From contig JACKKE010000003.1 of the NCBI GenBank assembly GCA_020637595.1, positions 248,001 to 312,000 on the forward strand: DNA of 64,000 bases, read 5' to 3'. The notes under the pieces were generated by a model. That model was given only the letters and a program-made list of their open reading frames with translations, ran no database searches and was not told where the DNA came from. Below, one piece after another: positions 42,556-51,095 of the stretch. The position numbers and the translations under genes are program-made. Source of the stretch: Rhodobacter sp. Lineage in GTDB: Bacteria > Pseudomonadota > Alphaproteobacteria > Rhodobacterales > Rhodobacteraceae. Position 1 is the stretch's first letter, and every line of letters starts with the position of its first letter.

Positions 42556-44418
42556 GTGACAAAGCCTAGAGTTAAAGCCTTTTTCGCCGCGCTTGTGTTG
42601 ATGCTTCTGGCGCCGGTGGCGGCGCTGGCGCAAACCACGCACTGGGTGCAGATCGAAGCGCACGCGACCCTGCGCACGGCCGAGGAATTCGCCACCCGCT
42701 ATCAGGAGCGGATCGGCAACATCGCCGGGTTCCGCATTGCGGGTGGCTGGTATGCCCTGGCGGTCGGTCCCTTTGCCACCGCCGAGGATGCCGAGGCGCG
42801 CCGCACGCAGCTGCTGGCCGCGCGCGAGATCCGCGAGGATGCCTATGTCACCGACGACACGATCTATGGCCAGCAATTCTGGCCGGTCGGCGGGCAGGCG
42901 GCGACGCAGCCGCCCGTGGTCGTCGAGCGTCCGGCCGATCAGGCCGTCGCCGCAGACCAGAGCGTGACCGACCAACCCGCGCAGACCGACGACACCGGCA
43001 ACGCCGTGGCGGCCACCGATACGGCTGCGGCCCCCGCTGCCGCCGAGCCCGAGGTCGCCGCCGCCGAGCCGGTGGTCGAGGAACTCCCCGAGCAGACCCT
43101 CGACGAGGCCCGCCGCGCGGAATACGAACTGACCCGCGACGAGCGGGCGGCGATCCAGGTCGCACTGCAATGGTTCGGCTTCTACCGCTATGGCATCGAC
43201 GCCGATTTCGGCCCGGGCACCCGTCAGGCGATCCGCGACTGGCAGACGAACGCGGGGCATGAGCCCTGGGGCGTGCTGACCGATCGCCAGCGCCATGAGC
43301 TGCTGACCTCGTATGACGCTGCAGTCGCGCGCTACAGCTTTGCGCCTTTCGTCGCGGAAGATGCCGGGATCGAGGTGACACTGCCGATGGGCATGGTGGC
43401 TTTCGACCACATCGAGGCGCCGTTTGTGCACCTGAACGAGATCAACAACTCGGGGATGCGCGTCCTGCTGTTGAGCCAGGAGGGGTCGCAGACGACGCTG
43501 TATGGACTCTACGAGATCCTGCAGACCCTCGAGGTGATCCCGCTCGACGGCGAGCGTGACCGTGGCCGCGACAGCTTTGTCATCAACGGCCGCAGCGCCA
43601 CCGCCCGTGCCCATGTCGAGGCCCGCCTGAGCGGCGGCGCGATCAAGGGCTGGATGCTGCTGTGGGATCCCGCGGCCGACGAGGACGCGCGCCTGGTGAT
43701 GGACACGATGCGCGACAGTTTCCGCGCGGTGAACGGCGTTTTGCCGTCGAACCTCGGCGCGAGCCCCTCGACCGTCGCCCGCCGCGACCTGATCTCGGGT
43801 CTGGAAGTGCGCCGGCCGGAACGGTCGCGCACCGGGTTCTTTGTCGACTCGGTGGGCACCGTGGTGACCACCGCCGAAGCCGTCCAGAGCTGTGACCGGG
43901 TGACCATCGACGAGGCCTATCGCGCCAGCGTGCGGGCGATCGACCCGGTGCTGGGCATCGCCGTGCTGACGCCCGAGGATCCGCTGGTGCCGCTGGCCTT
44001 TGCCCAGTTCAGCCCGCGCCAGCCCTCGGTGGGGTCGGATATCCGCGTCTCGGGCTTCAGCTATCAGGACACGTTGACCCGGCCGATTCTGTCCTTTGGC
44101 CAGATGGCCGACCTGCAGGGCCTGAACGGCGAACCCGAGCTGCGCCGCCTCAGCCTGACCGTCGAAGCCGGCGATTCGGGCGGTCCGGTGTTCGACGCGA
44201 ACGGCGCCGTGATCGGCATGCTGCTGCCGCGCCCGGAAACCCCGGGACGGATGCTGCCCGAGGACGTGAACTTTGCCGTCTCGTCCGAGGCGATCCTGTC
44301 CGCGCTGCAGGGTGCCGGGCTGGGTGGCACCGAAAGCCGAGCGGCAATGGCAATGTCGGCCGAGATCCTGACCCGGGTGTCGGCGGATCTGACGGTGCTG
44401 GTTTCCTGCTGGAACTGA
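42556..44418 (+). CDS. SPOR / peptidoglycan-binding / trypsin-fold protein lacking catalytic His and Asp
   Basis: An exported 620-residue protein starting with GTG. Signal peptide VKAFFAALVLMLLAPVAALAQ (to about residue 26); SPOR-like domain (about 28-90, HWVQIEAHATLRTAEEF...GGWYALAVGPFATAEDA); acidic Ala/Pro linker; PG_binding_1-like motif (RAAIQVALQWFGFYRYGIDADFGPGTRQAIRDW, about 195-235); C-terminal trypsin-like domain. The Ser motif is intact (AGDSGGPVF, Ser541), but the usual TNAHVV is TTAEAV (Glu441 in the His place) and the usual DLA is GIA (Gly467). It is therefore probably an inactive protease homologue or uses another mechanism. A Rho-independent terminator follows, so it is monocistronic. 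Confidence 0.82.
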   Translation: MTKPRVKAFFAALVLMLLAPVAALAQTTHWVQIEAHATLRTAEEFATRYQERIGNIAGFRIAGGWYALAVGPFATAEDAEARRTQLLAAREIREDAYVTDDTIYGQQFWPVGGQAATQPPVVVERPADQAVAADQSVTDQPAQTDDTGNAVAATDTAAAPAAAEPEVAAAEPVVEELPEQTLDEARRAEYELTRDERAAIQVALQWFGFYRYGIDADFGPGTRQAIRDWQTNAGHEPWGVLTDRQRHELLTSYDAAVARYSFAPFVAEDAGIEVTLPMGMVAFDHIEAPFVHLNEINNSGMRVLLLSQEGSQTTLYGLYEILQTLEVIPLDGERDRGRDSFVINGRSATARAHVEARLSGGAIKGWMLLWDPAADEDARLVMDTMRDSFRAVNGVLPSNLGASPSTVARRDLISGLEVRRPERSRTGFFVDSVGTVVTTAEAVQSCDRVTIDEAYRASVRAIDPVLGIAVLTPEDPLVPLAFAQFSPRQPSVGSDIRVSGFSYQDTLTRPILSFGQMADLQGLNGEPELRRLSLTVEAGDSGGPVFDANGAVIGMLLPRPETPGRMLPEDVNFAVSSEAILSALQGAGLGGTESRAAMAMSAEILTRVSADLTVLVSCWN

Positions 44419-44441
44419 GCCCTTTGCGGGTCTGACACCTG

Positions 44442-44471
44442 ACGGCGGCGCTTGCGGGCGTCGCCGTTTTT
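44442..44471 (+). terminator. Rho-independent terminator
   Basis: Stem ACGGCGGCG (44442-44450) / CGTCGCCGT (44459-44467) with one G-T pair, eight-base loop, then TTTT. The best intrinsic terminator in the window; it ends the protease-like gene. Confidence 0.88.
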
Positions 44472-44530
44472 CATGGGCGATGCAGGCAGGGGCTCCCGCC
44501 GGTCGGGCGCAGCATCGCCGATGCTGTCCC

Positions 44531-44630
44531 TCCCGTTGGGCCGGGCTCGCTTCGCGAGCCTGAAGGAAAAAGAGGGGGCTTTGCCCCCGTCGCTGCGCGA
44601 CTCCCCCAGGATATTTAAGACGCAAAGATG
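44531..44630 (-). repeat. Composite intergenic repeat, copy 12
   Basis: CCGTTGGGCCGGGCTCGC-TTC-GCGAGCCTGAAG, GGGGGCTTTGCCCCC, TCGCTGCGCGA and a core at 44609-44630 (starts GGATATTTAAGACGC). Same module order and largely the same sequence as copy 7. Confidence 0.75.
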
Positions 44631-44638
44631 GGGGCCGA

Positions 44639-45106
44639 TCAGCCGCGCTCGACTCGGCAATGGAAGCAATTGTTGGTCGCCGAGCGGATGTGGAGGAAAG
44701 CGATCCCGGGGCGGGCAAGGAGCGTCTCGCTGGCCTCGGGAATACGGGCCGTGTCGATCACCGCGCCGGTGCCATAGACGATGCGCTCGTCCTCGGAATA
44801 GCCGCGGAGGATGTAGCGCGGCGCGGCCAGGAAGGGGGGCAGCGCGGTCGAGGGCGTGGCACCGGGTTGCGGATCGGCGGCGAGGAAGATCGGGCCGGTC
44901 TCGGTATAGGGATTGAGGCCGGTGAAGGGGCGGTGCGCGACGATCAGATAGGGTGTGCCCGCGGGCAGCAGCCGCAGCGTATGGCGGCAGGGCACCCCCT
45001 GCCCGTCCGAGATGCGGCGCTCGGGCATGAGGCCGTAGGCATCGGCGCCGCCGGCGCGGTAGCGGGCGGCGACGGCATCGGGGAGCGGGTGGAAGACGGC
45101 GGGCAT
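44639..45106 (-). CDS. DUF1203 family protein
   Basis: A 155-residue protein matching DUF1203 by pattern: GVPCRHTLRLLPAGTPYLIVAHRPFTGLNPYTETGPIFLAADP, a YILRGYSEDERIVYGTGAVI strand and the C-terminal NNCFHCRVERG. The CRH and CFHC elements could bind a metal. Function unknown. ATG 45106 follows CCGGAGG. It is 75 bases downstream of trkH on the same strand. Confidence 0.85.
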   Translation of the reverse strand: MPAVFHPLPDAVAARYRAGGADAYGLMPERRISDGQGVPCRHTLRLLPAGTPYLIVAHRPFTGLNPYTETGPIFLAADPQPGATPSTALPPFLAAPRYILRGYSEDERIVYGTGAVIDTARIPEASETLLARPGIAFLHIRSATNNCFHCRVERG

Positions 45107-45181
45107 TGCAAAACCTCCGGGCTGGATCAGAGCCCGACGGTGCCCCGGACGCGGCCGCCGGGCGACCCGGAAGCTGCGCAA

Positions 45182-46630
45182 TCAGACGCGCCAGAACCGG
45201 GGCAGGAAGATCACCAGCACCGCGACCATTTCGAGCCGTCCCATCGCCATCGCCCCGATCATCAGCCATTTCGCCTGGGGTGGAAAGGCATCCATCGCCC
45301 CCGAGGGGCCGACCTCGGCACCAAAGGCCGGGCCGACGTTGCAGATCGAGGTCCAGGCCGCGGTGAAGGCCGTGCGCATTTCAAGCCCGGTCAGCGACAG
45401 CATCATCGTCAGCACGCCGAAGCCCAGCACGAAGGCGGTGAACATGACCACCACCGACACGACGACGTCGTCTTCCAGCCGGCGCCCCCCCAGTTGCAGC
45501 GGGATCACCCGGTTGGGGTGCACCAGCTGCCGGATCTGGGCCTTGATCGCCTCGAACAGCACGAGAAAGCGGAACACCTTGATCGAGCAGCCGGTCGAGG
45601 CGGTGCAGGCGCCGATGAAGCCGGTGACGATCATCACCAGGATCGGGAAATCGCCCCAGGCCGAGGTTTCGCCACTGCCGAAGCCGGTGCCCGAAAACAT
45701 CGACACCACGTTGAACGCAGCTTCGCGCACGATCGCTTCGACGGATTCGTCGGAATTGGCGAGGCGATAGACGATCACCGAGGAGATGGCATAGAGCGTC
45801 CAGCGGAAATAGGCGCGGATCTGGATGTCCTCGAACAGCGGGCGATACGAGCCGTTCAGGGCCTGCAGAAAGCGGATGAAGGGCAGCCCCGCCAGCCACA
45901 TGAAGACCACGCCGACCCAATGCGCCCCGGCGCCGAAATCGGCAAACGAGGCGTCGCGCGTTGAAAACCCGCCGGTCGAGAGCGTCGTCAGCGCGTGGTT
46001 GATCGCGTCGAACGGCCCCATGCCCACCGCGATATAGGCGCCGGCGCAGAGGATGGTCAGGCCGAGGTAGATCTGCAGCAGCATCCAGCTGATGTCGCGC
46101 GCCCGCGGCAGCACCTTGCCCATCGTGTCGAACCCTTCCGAGCGGAAGTGCTGCATGCCGCCGACCTTCATCACCGGCAGGAAGATCAGCGCGACGATGA
46201 CGATCCCCAGCCCGCCCAGCCATTGCAGCGTCGAGCGCCACAGCAGCATCCCCGGCGGCAGGTCGTCGAGCCCGTTGAGCACCGTGGCGCCGGTCGTGGT
46301 CAGACCGGACATCGCCTCGAAGATCGCATCGGTCCAGTTGACGTGCTCGATCCCCAGTTCGAGGGGGATCGCCCCGAACATCGGCAGCACCGTCCAGCTG
46401 AGCGAGGTCACCAGGAACGACTGCCGGATCGTCAGCGAGGTGCCGAGGCTGTTCGAGGTGGCCAGCACCAGAAGCCCGCCCGACAGGACCGTGACAAAGG
46501 AGGACATCAGGAACACCGGCCAGTCGCCGCTGCCAAAGGACAGATCGACCAGCGCCGGAACCAGCATGATGCCGCCCAGCGCGATCAGCAGCCAGCCGAT
46601 GATGTTCGCAACGGGTCTGAAGTCGATCAT
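45182..46630 (-). CDS. trkH: Potassium uptake protein TrkH
   Basis: Membrane subunit (482 residues) of the Trk K+ uptake system, which works with cytoplasmic TrkA (not in this window). The four pore loops with selectivity-filter glycines are visible: LTTTGATVL, LSTGGFSTRD, FSGTGFGSGE and TASTGCSIK. About ten to twelve membrane segments. Its ATG has no close upstream gene; a PfkB-type kinase lies 42 bases upstream on the same strand. Confidence 0.94.
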   Translation of the reverse strand: MIDFRPVANIIGWLLIALGGIMLVPALVDLSFGSGDWPVFLMSSFVTVLSGGLLVLATSNSLGTSLTIRQSFLVTSLSWTVLPMFGAIPLELGIEHVNWTDAIFEAMSGLTTTGATVLNGLDDLPPGMLLWRSTLQWLGGLGIVIVALIFLPVMKVGGMQHFRSEGFDTMGKVLPRARDISWMLLQIYLGLTILCAGAYIAVGMGPFDAINHALTTLSTGGFSTRDASFADFGAGAHWVGVVFMWLAGLPFIRFLQALNGSYRPLFEDIQIRAYFRWTLYAISSVIVYRLANSDESVEAIVREAAFNVVSMFSGTGFGSGETSAWGDFPILVMIVTGFIGACTASTGCSIKVFRFLVLFEAIKAQIRQLVHPNRVIPLQLGGRRLEDDVVVSVVVMFTAFVLGFGVLTMMLSLTGLEMRTAFTAAWTSICNVGPAFGAEVGPSGAMDAFPPQAKWLMIGAMAMGRLEMVAVLVIFLPRFWRV

Positions 46631-46672
46631 GGCGCACCCTTGGCGGTGGCGGCAAGCCGTGTCAAGCCAGCC

Positions 46673-47632
46673 TCATGGCACCACATCGACGTGGCACTTG
46701 CCGAGCAGCCGCGCCACGTCCGACCCGCGGCACAGCTCGGTTCCCGGGGTCATCATCGTGGCAGCGGCCGCGGCGGTGCCGAGGGTCAGCGCCTCGGTCA
46801 TCGGTTGGCTGCGCGCCATCGCCAGGGCGAGGCCCGCAACGAAACTGTCGCCCGCCCCGACCGCGCTGGACACCGGCACCTGCGGCGGGGTGCAGTGCAG
46901 CCGGTCGGTCCATGTCGCCAGGACCGACCCCTCGGCCCCGCGCGCCAGCACGACGCAATCCGCCACGCCCGCGCGCACCAGCCCCTGGGCGAAATCGGCG
47001 CTAGCGACGGCATCGGGCAGCGGATGCCCGGCGAGATCTTCGGATTCGCCGCGATCCATGCGCAGGACATAGGGTTTGGCCGTGGCCAGCGGGGCTTCGA
47101 CCAGACGGCGCAGGGCCTCGCCCGAGGTGTCGACGATCAGCCGCGCCTGCGGGATGCGTTCGGCCAGGGCTTGCGGAAACTCCGGGCCGATACCCGGCGG
47201 CTGGCTGCCCGACAGCACCACGACGGCGCCCGGCCCCATCCGCCGCACGTCATCGGCCAGCCGGGTCAGCAGTTCGGCCACGGTCTGCGCGCTCCAGTGC
47301 GGGCCCGGCATGACAAAGCGATATTGTTGCCCGGTGCCCCGGTCGATCACCGCCAGCGACTGGCGGCTTTCCTCGGCCAGCCGGAACACCGCCAGCGGCA
47401 GGCCCGAGGCCTCGATCAGGTGGCGGATGCGCGCGCCGGTGGTGCCGCCCAGGGCCGCCACCGCCCTGGCCTGCCCGCCCAGCGCCTGCGCAGCCCGCGC
47501 GACGTTGATCCCGCCGCCGCCGGGTTCCGCGGTCGGCTCGTCCAGGCGCAGCTTGGTGCCAGCGACGACATGGCCGGTCGTCGCGCTGAGATCCAGCGTC
47601 GGGTTGAGGGTGATCGTCAGGAGGTCGGTCAT
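46673..47632 (-). CDS. PfkB-family hexose kinase (1-phosphofructokinase type)
   Basis: A 319-residue ribokinase-fold sugar kinase. The sugar-binding N-terminus DLLTITLNPTLDLSATTGHVVAGTKLRLDEPTAEPGGGGINVARAAQALGG and the PfkB C-terminal signature VSSAVGAGDSFVAGLALAMA (catalytic Asp in GAGDS) are clear. This subgroup phosphorylates fructose 1-phosphate, fructose 6-phosphate or tagatose 6-phosphate; I cannot choose. No PTS fructose genes are nearby. 42 bases separate it from trkH. Confidence 0.87.
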   Translation of the reverse strand: MTDLLTITLNPTLDLSATTGHVVAGTKLRLDEPTAEPGGGGINVARAAQALGGQARAVAALGGTTGARIRHLIEASGLPLAVFRLAEESRQSLAVIDRGTGQQYRFVMPGPHWSAQTVAELLTRLADDVRRMGPGAVVVLSGSQPPGIGPEFPQALAERIPQARLIVDTSGEALRRLVEAPLATAKPYVLRMDRGESEDLAGHPLPDAVASADFAQGLVRAGVADCVVLARGAEGSVLATWTDRLHCTPPQVPVSSAVGAGDSFVAGLALAMARSQPMTEALTLGTAAAAATMMTPGTELCRGSDVARLLGKCHVDVVP

Positions 47633-47720
47633 TGCGGACTCGGTGGCGGCGCTCGCCGCAGCCTAGCCCGCCCGACCCCGGGCCGGAAGCCCCCGACTGA
47701 GCCGTCGCCTCCGCACCGCC

Positions 47721-48836
47721 TCAACCAACGTGAATCAGTGTCGAAAACAGCCGCGGATCGAGGCTGATCTGCTCAAAGGTCGGCCCCCGGGTCAGGACAC
47801 TGACCGCATCGTGGCTGTGCAGGCTTTCCTGATGGCTGGCCACCACGCGGAAATCGCCGATCCGCGGATCGTCCTGCAGTGCCTCGCAGAACAGCCGCGC
47901 CGCGTCCTCGACAAAGATCGGGTTGGCGGCGTTGAGTTCGGCAAAGGCCTGTTCGTCCTCGCGCTTGACCATCACCTGTGTCTCGGTCGGCACCGCACGG
48001 CGGCAGGCCTCGATGAGATCCTCGAACCACAGCGTCTCGCCGGGCAGCAGATCGACCGAGATCCGCGCGACCGAGCGTTGCGAATGCGGCGTTGCCAGCT
48101 GGCCGCGCCCGGCACGGGCATGTTCGCTGAGTTCCAGCGAGCACGGACAGGTCGAGGAATAGACATAGTCGAGATGAAGGAAGGTGCGCCGCACACCGCC
48201 CTGATCGACCAGTTCCAGCGCGATATCGTAATACTGCCAGCCACTCAGCCCCGAGCGCAGGCTCTCGATCTGCATCGGGAACTGGATGCGCATCTGGATC
48301 CGCGCGTCAAAGCTGCCGAGGTCGGATTTGTAGTCGTCCAGCGCCGCCTCGATCACCTGCGTCGAGAACCGCTTTTCGGCATGCTGGTAAAAGCTGCGCA
48401 TGATGCGCGACATGTTGATGCCCTTCTTGTCGGCATCGAGGCTGACGGTCCCGGTGACCGACGCCTGCAGCGTCACGTCGCCATGCCCGCCCGCCCGGGA
48501 ATCGCGGGTCATAAACCGCACCGGCAACCGGAAATTCGAGATCCCGACATGCTGGATCGCCGTGTTCGCGCCCTTGATCAGGCTGGCCGGCCCGTTCTGC
48601 AGATCGGGCATCGTGCGCTTGTAGGCGACATCGGGGCGGAAATCGGCGGGATAATCGCGGCGGAGCTCGGGATAGGCGGGATCGACCTGCCCCGGGATCA
48701 GCCGCTTCAGCGCCGGGTCCAGCGCCGCAATCTCGTCATCTGTGGCCCGGCCAGCCCAGGCACGCAGCACATCCAGCGCCGCCTCGGCCTCCGAGCGGTT
48801 GGGGTCCAGATCCGTGACCGGTCGTTGAATGTTCAT
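47721..48836 (-). CDS. folE2: GTP cyclohydrolase FolE2
   Basis: Type IB GTP cyclohydrolase (371 residues), first step of folate and queuosine synthesis. Conserved parts: DLQNGPASLIKGANTAIQHVGISNFRLPVRFM, SLDADKKGINMSRIMRSFYQHA, YSSTCPCSLELSEHARAGRGQLATPHSQRS with the metal-binding cysteine, and DAARLFCEALQDDPRIGDFRVVASHQESLHSHDAV. FolE2 can use metals other than zinc and is often Zur-controlled; no Zur box is evident. A weak promoter (TTGAAT-16-TACGTT) may lie near 48865-48892 on the minus strand. Confidence 0.95.
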   Translation of the reverse strand: MNIQRPVTDLDPNRSEAEAALDVLRAWAGRATDDEIAALDPALKRLIPGQVDPAYPELRRDYPADFRPDVAYKRTMPDLQNGPASLIKGANTAIQHVGISNFRLPVRFMTRDSRAGGHGDVTLQASVTGTVSLDADKKGINMSRIMRSFYQHAEKRFSTQVIEAALDDYKSDLGSFDARIQMRIQFPMQIESLRSGLSGWQYYDIALELVDQGGVRRTFLHLDYVYSSTCPCSLELSEHARAGRGQLATPHSQRSVARISVDLLPGETLWFEDLIEACRRAVPTETQVMVKREDEQAFAELNAANPIFVEDAARLFCEALQDDPRIGDFRVVASHQESLHSHDAVSVLTRGPTFEQISLDPRLFSTLIHVG

Positions 48837-48916
48837 CCCTCGCCCTCCGTTTGGCGCGCAGGCCCGTAACGTAAGCCTTTATCCCGCGCATTCAACGGTT
48901 CTACGACGTCGCCGTG

Positions 48917-48935
48917 CCTGCGGATCACCCGCAGG
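48917..48935 (-). terminator. Hairpin after metZ
   Basis: CCTGCGG (48917-48923) / CCGCAGG (48929-48935), loop ATCAC, beginning five bases after the metZ stop on the minus strand. No T-run. Confidence 0.4.
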
Positions 48936-48940
48936 CGACC

Positions 48941-50131
48941 TCAGATGGCCGCCAGCGCCGCGGTGATGTCGGCCAGCAGGTCGTCGGCATCTTCCAGCCC
49001 GACGCTGAGACGGATCAGCCCCGGCGTGATCCCCAGCAGCGCCTTCTGGTCCTCCGGCAGACGCTGATGCGTCGTCGTCGCCGGATGGGTGGCAATGCTG
49101 CGCGCATCCCCGAGGTTGTTCGAGATCAGCACCACCTGGAGCGCGTTCATAAAGGCAAAGGCCGCCTCCTTGCCGCCGGCGAGGTCAAACGACACCACCG
49201 TCCCCGGCCCGCCCATGATGCGCCTGGCCAGGTCATGCTGCGGATGGCCCGGCAGACCGGGGAAGATCACCGAGCGCACCGCCGGATGACCCAGAAGGGC
49301 CTCGGCCAGGCGCTGTGCCGAGGCCGCCTGGGCGCGCACCCGCATGTCCAGCGTCATCAGCCCGTTGGCGAGAACCCAGGCGTTGAACGGGCTCATCGCC
49401 CCGCCGGTGTGCTTCATGTAGGGCTCGATCCGGCCGCGAATCAGCTCGCGCGAGCCGCAGATCACACCGCCCAGGCACCGCCCCTGCCCGTCGATATGCT
49501 TGGTCGCGGAATAGACCACCAGGTCGGCGCCGCTCTGGACCGCGCGGCTGAACACCGGCGTGGCAAAGACGTTGTCGACGACGACCAGCGCCCCGGCCGC
49601 GTGCGCCAGGGCCGAAACCGCCGGCAGGTCGATCACCTCGAGCGTCGGATTCGACACGCTTTCCAGGAACACCAGCGCGGTGCCCGGGGTGATCGCGTTG
49701 CGCCAGGCATCGAGGTCGGTGCCGTCGACAAAGACGACGTGCACGCCGAACCGGGTCAGCACCTCCTCGAGCACATACAGGCACGAGCCGAACAGCGCGC
49801 GGCTGGCCACCACCCGGTCGCCGGCGCGCAGCAGGGCCGTCAGCGCCCCGGACACCGCCGCCATGCCGCTGGCGGTGGCAAAGGCGTCCTCGGTCCCCTC
49901 GAGCGCGGCGATCCGGTCTTCGAACACCGCCACCGTCGGGTTGCCATACCGGGCATAGATGAATTCGTCGTCACCCGACTTGATGAACCGCGCCTCGGCA
50001 GCCTCGGCGCTGGGATAGGCGAAACCCTGCGTCAAATAGAGGGCCTCGGCCATCTCGCCATACTGGCTGCGCCGCGCGCCGCCATGCACCGCGACCGTGC
50101 GCGCATTCCAACCTGTGACCGGGTTCGTCAT
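48941..50131 (-). CDS. metZ: O-succinylhomoserine sulfhydrylase
   Basis: PLP enzyme (396 residues) of the Cys/Met metabolism family, making homocysteine from an O-acylhomoserine and sulfide. Motifs: LTQGFAYPSAEAAEARF, YARYGNPTVAVFEDRIAALEGTEDAFATASGMAA, the cofactor Asp in VVVDNVFATPVFSRA and the Schiff-base Lys in DLVVYSATKHIDGQGRCLGG; SLGDARS-like SNNLGDARSIATHPATTTH near the C-terminus. ATG 50131 follows AGGAGG. A SAM-II riboswitch sits 74 bases upstream, so it is repressed when SAM is plentiful. O-acetylhomoserine as substrate is possible. Confidence 0.93.
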   Translation of the reverse strand: MTNPVTGWNARTVAVHGGARRSQYGEMAEALYLTQGFAYPSAEAAEARFIKSGDDEFIYARYGNPTVAVFEDRIAALEGTEDAFATASGMAAVSGALTALLRAGDRVVASRALFGSCLYVLEEVLTRFGVHVVFVDGTDLDAWRNAITPGTALVFLESVSNPTLEVIDLPAVSALAHAAGALVVVDNVFATPVFSRAVQSGADLVVYSATKHIDGQGRCLGGVICGSRELIRGRIEPYMKHTGGAMSPFNAWVLANGLMTLDMRVRAQAASAQRLAEALLGHPAVRSVIFPGLPGHPQHDLARRIMGGPGTVVSFDLAGGKEAAFAFMNALQVVLISNNLGDARSIATHPATTTHQRLPEDQKALLGITPGLIRLSVGLEDADDLLADITAALAAI

Positions 50132-50204
50132 CTCGCCCCTCCTGCGGCAGCATGGCCGCGCTGTCCAATACCGGCAGGGGCGGCCCCGCGTTTCCGCGCA
50201 GCCC

Positions 50205-50258
50205 GGCCTCTTTAGCGGTTTCTTTTCCGTGGGCCGCAAGCCGGCACAAACCCCCACG
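50205..50258 (-). promoter_or_regulatory. SAM-II riboswitch
   Basis: On the minus strand, P1 CGTGGG (50258-50253) pairs with CCCACG (50233-50228); the loop contains GGTTT (50252-50248), which pairs with AAACC (50221-50217) as P2a of the pseudoknot; GCC (50245-50243) pairs with GGC (50208-50206). The conserved CGGCTTGC and GCTAAAG segments are present. This is the alphaproteobacterial SAM-II class, known before met genes. A further hairpin CGCG-GAAA-CGCG follows before the ribosome binding site. Confidence 0.9.
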
Positions 50259-50266
50259 CCCGCGCG

Positions 50267-50295
50267 GCTTACGCCATGCCGGGGGGAAAGGTCAA
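50267..50295 (-). promoter_or_regulatory. Putative metZ promoter
   Basis: TTGACC (50295-50290), 17-base spacer, GTAAGC (50272-50267) on the minus strand. The expected +1 falls within a few bases of the first base of the riboswitch, which supports it in spite of the weak -10. Confidence 0.55.
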
Positions 50296-50444
50296 TGGCA
50301 GCTGCGGCGAAACGACGCAATTCAATCCCCGCGTGTGCCGAAACCGTCGCTGAATCGTCCCCGAATAGCCCCGGACCTGCCCCTGAATCGCCCCTTTTGA
50401 CCACGATACCGAAACGGTGAAATCGCCTGGCAGGACTTGAAACG

Positions 50445-50882
50445 ATGAAACCGACGTTCCGAGATTTTGTGCCTGACGAGTGTGGGGGAGTATCCCTGAA
50501 TGCCGTCGCCCTCGCGGCGTCGGTCTTTGGCGCCAGCCTGTTCGGACTGGGCCGTTTTGTCGAGGAAGCACGCGCCCAAACGGCGCTGCAGACCGAGATT
50601 TCCTTGACCTTGCCGCTGAACGCGCTGCGCATGTCCGCGCAGGCCCGCGTCGAGGTGGAACAGGCGCTGCAGGCGATGTCGGATGCCGACCTCAGCCTGA
50701 CCTATGCGCGCATTCATGCCACGTTCCGCGACTATATCGGCCAGGACGACCTGACCGTGGCCCGCGCGCTGTGCGACTACGCGATGCTGGCCGAGGCCGA
50801 ACTGGTGGCCCGCGGCGTGCTGCGTCCCGCCGGCACCGAAAGCGCACGTGACATGCTGATGACCTACGAACTCGTGCTCTGA
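50445..50882 (+). CDS. Small membrane-anchored protein with Flp-pilin-like N-terminus
   Basis: A 145-residue protein of unknown function. The N-terminus MKPTFRDFVPDECGGVSLNAVALAASVFGASLFGLG resembles the DExG-hydrophobic segment of Flp/TadE-like proteins: a short charged lead, then one membrane helix. The remainder is alpha-helical and soluble (LRMSAQARVEVEQALQAMSDADLSLTYARIHATFRDYIGQDDLTVARALCDYAML). It probably faces the periplasm. Upstream lies a short repeated motif TGAATCG(C/T)CCC (near 50351 and 50384). It is divergent from metZ. Confidence 0.6.
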   Translation: MKPTFRDFVPDECGGVSLNAVALAASVFGASLFGLGRFVEEARAQTALQTEISLTLPLNALRMSAQARVEVEQALQAMSDADLSLTYARIHATFRDYIGQDDLTVARALCDYAMLAEAELVARGVLRPAGTESARDMLMTYELVL

Positions 50883-50917
50883 GCCCGGCGGCCCGCCGCC
50901 GCCGCACGGCCCCGATG

Positions 50918-50950
50918 AACCGCGTGCCCCCAGGCTGGCGCGCGGTTTTC
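50918..50950 (+). terminator. Terminator-like hairpin
   Basis: AACCGCG (50918-50924) / CGCGGTT (50941-50947) followed by TTC; 35 bases after the stop of the small membrane protein. Confidence 0.55.
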
Positions 50951-51095
50951 ACATTTTCGACAGACTCCTGCGCAACCCTGAACCCGGGGGCGTTGCCGTG
51001 CGACCCATCACCGTGCGCCCCGGTTACCGGCCTTTGGCCGGAACCCGCGACAAGAAAGGACCGACCACCGCCGACCGCCCCGCAGGAGCCCCGCC

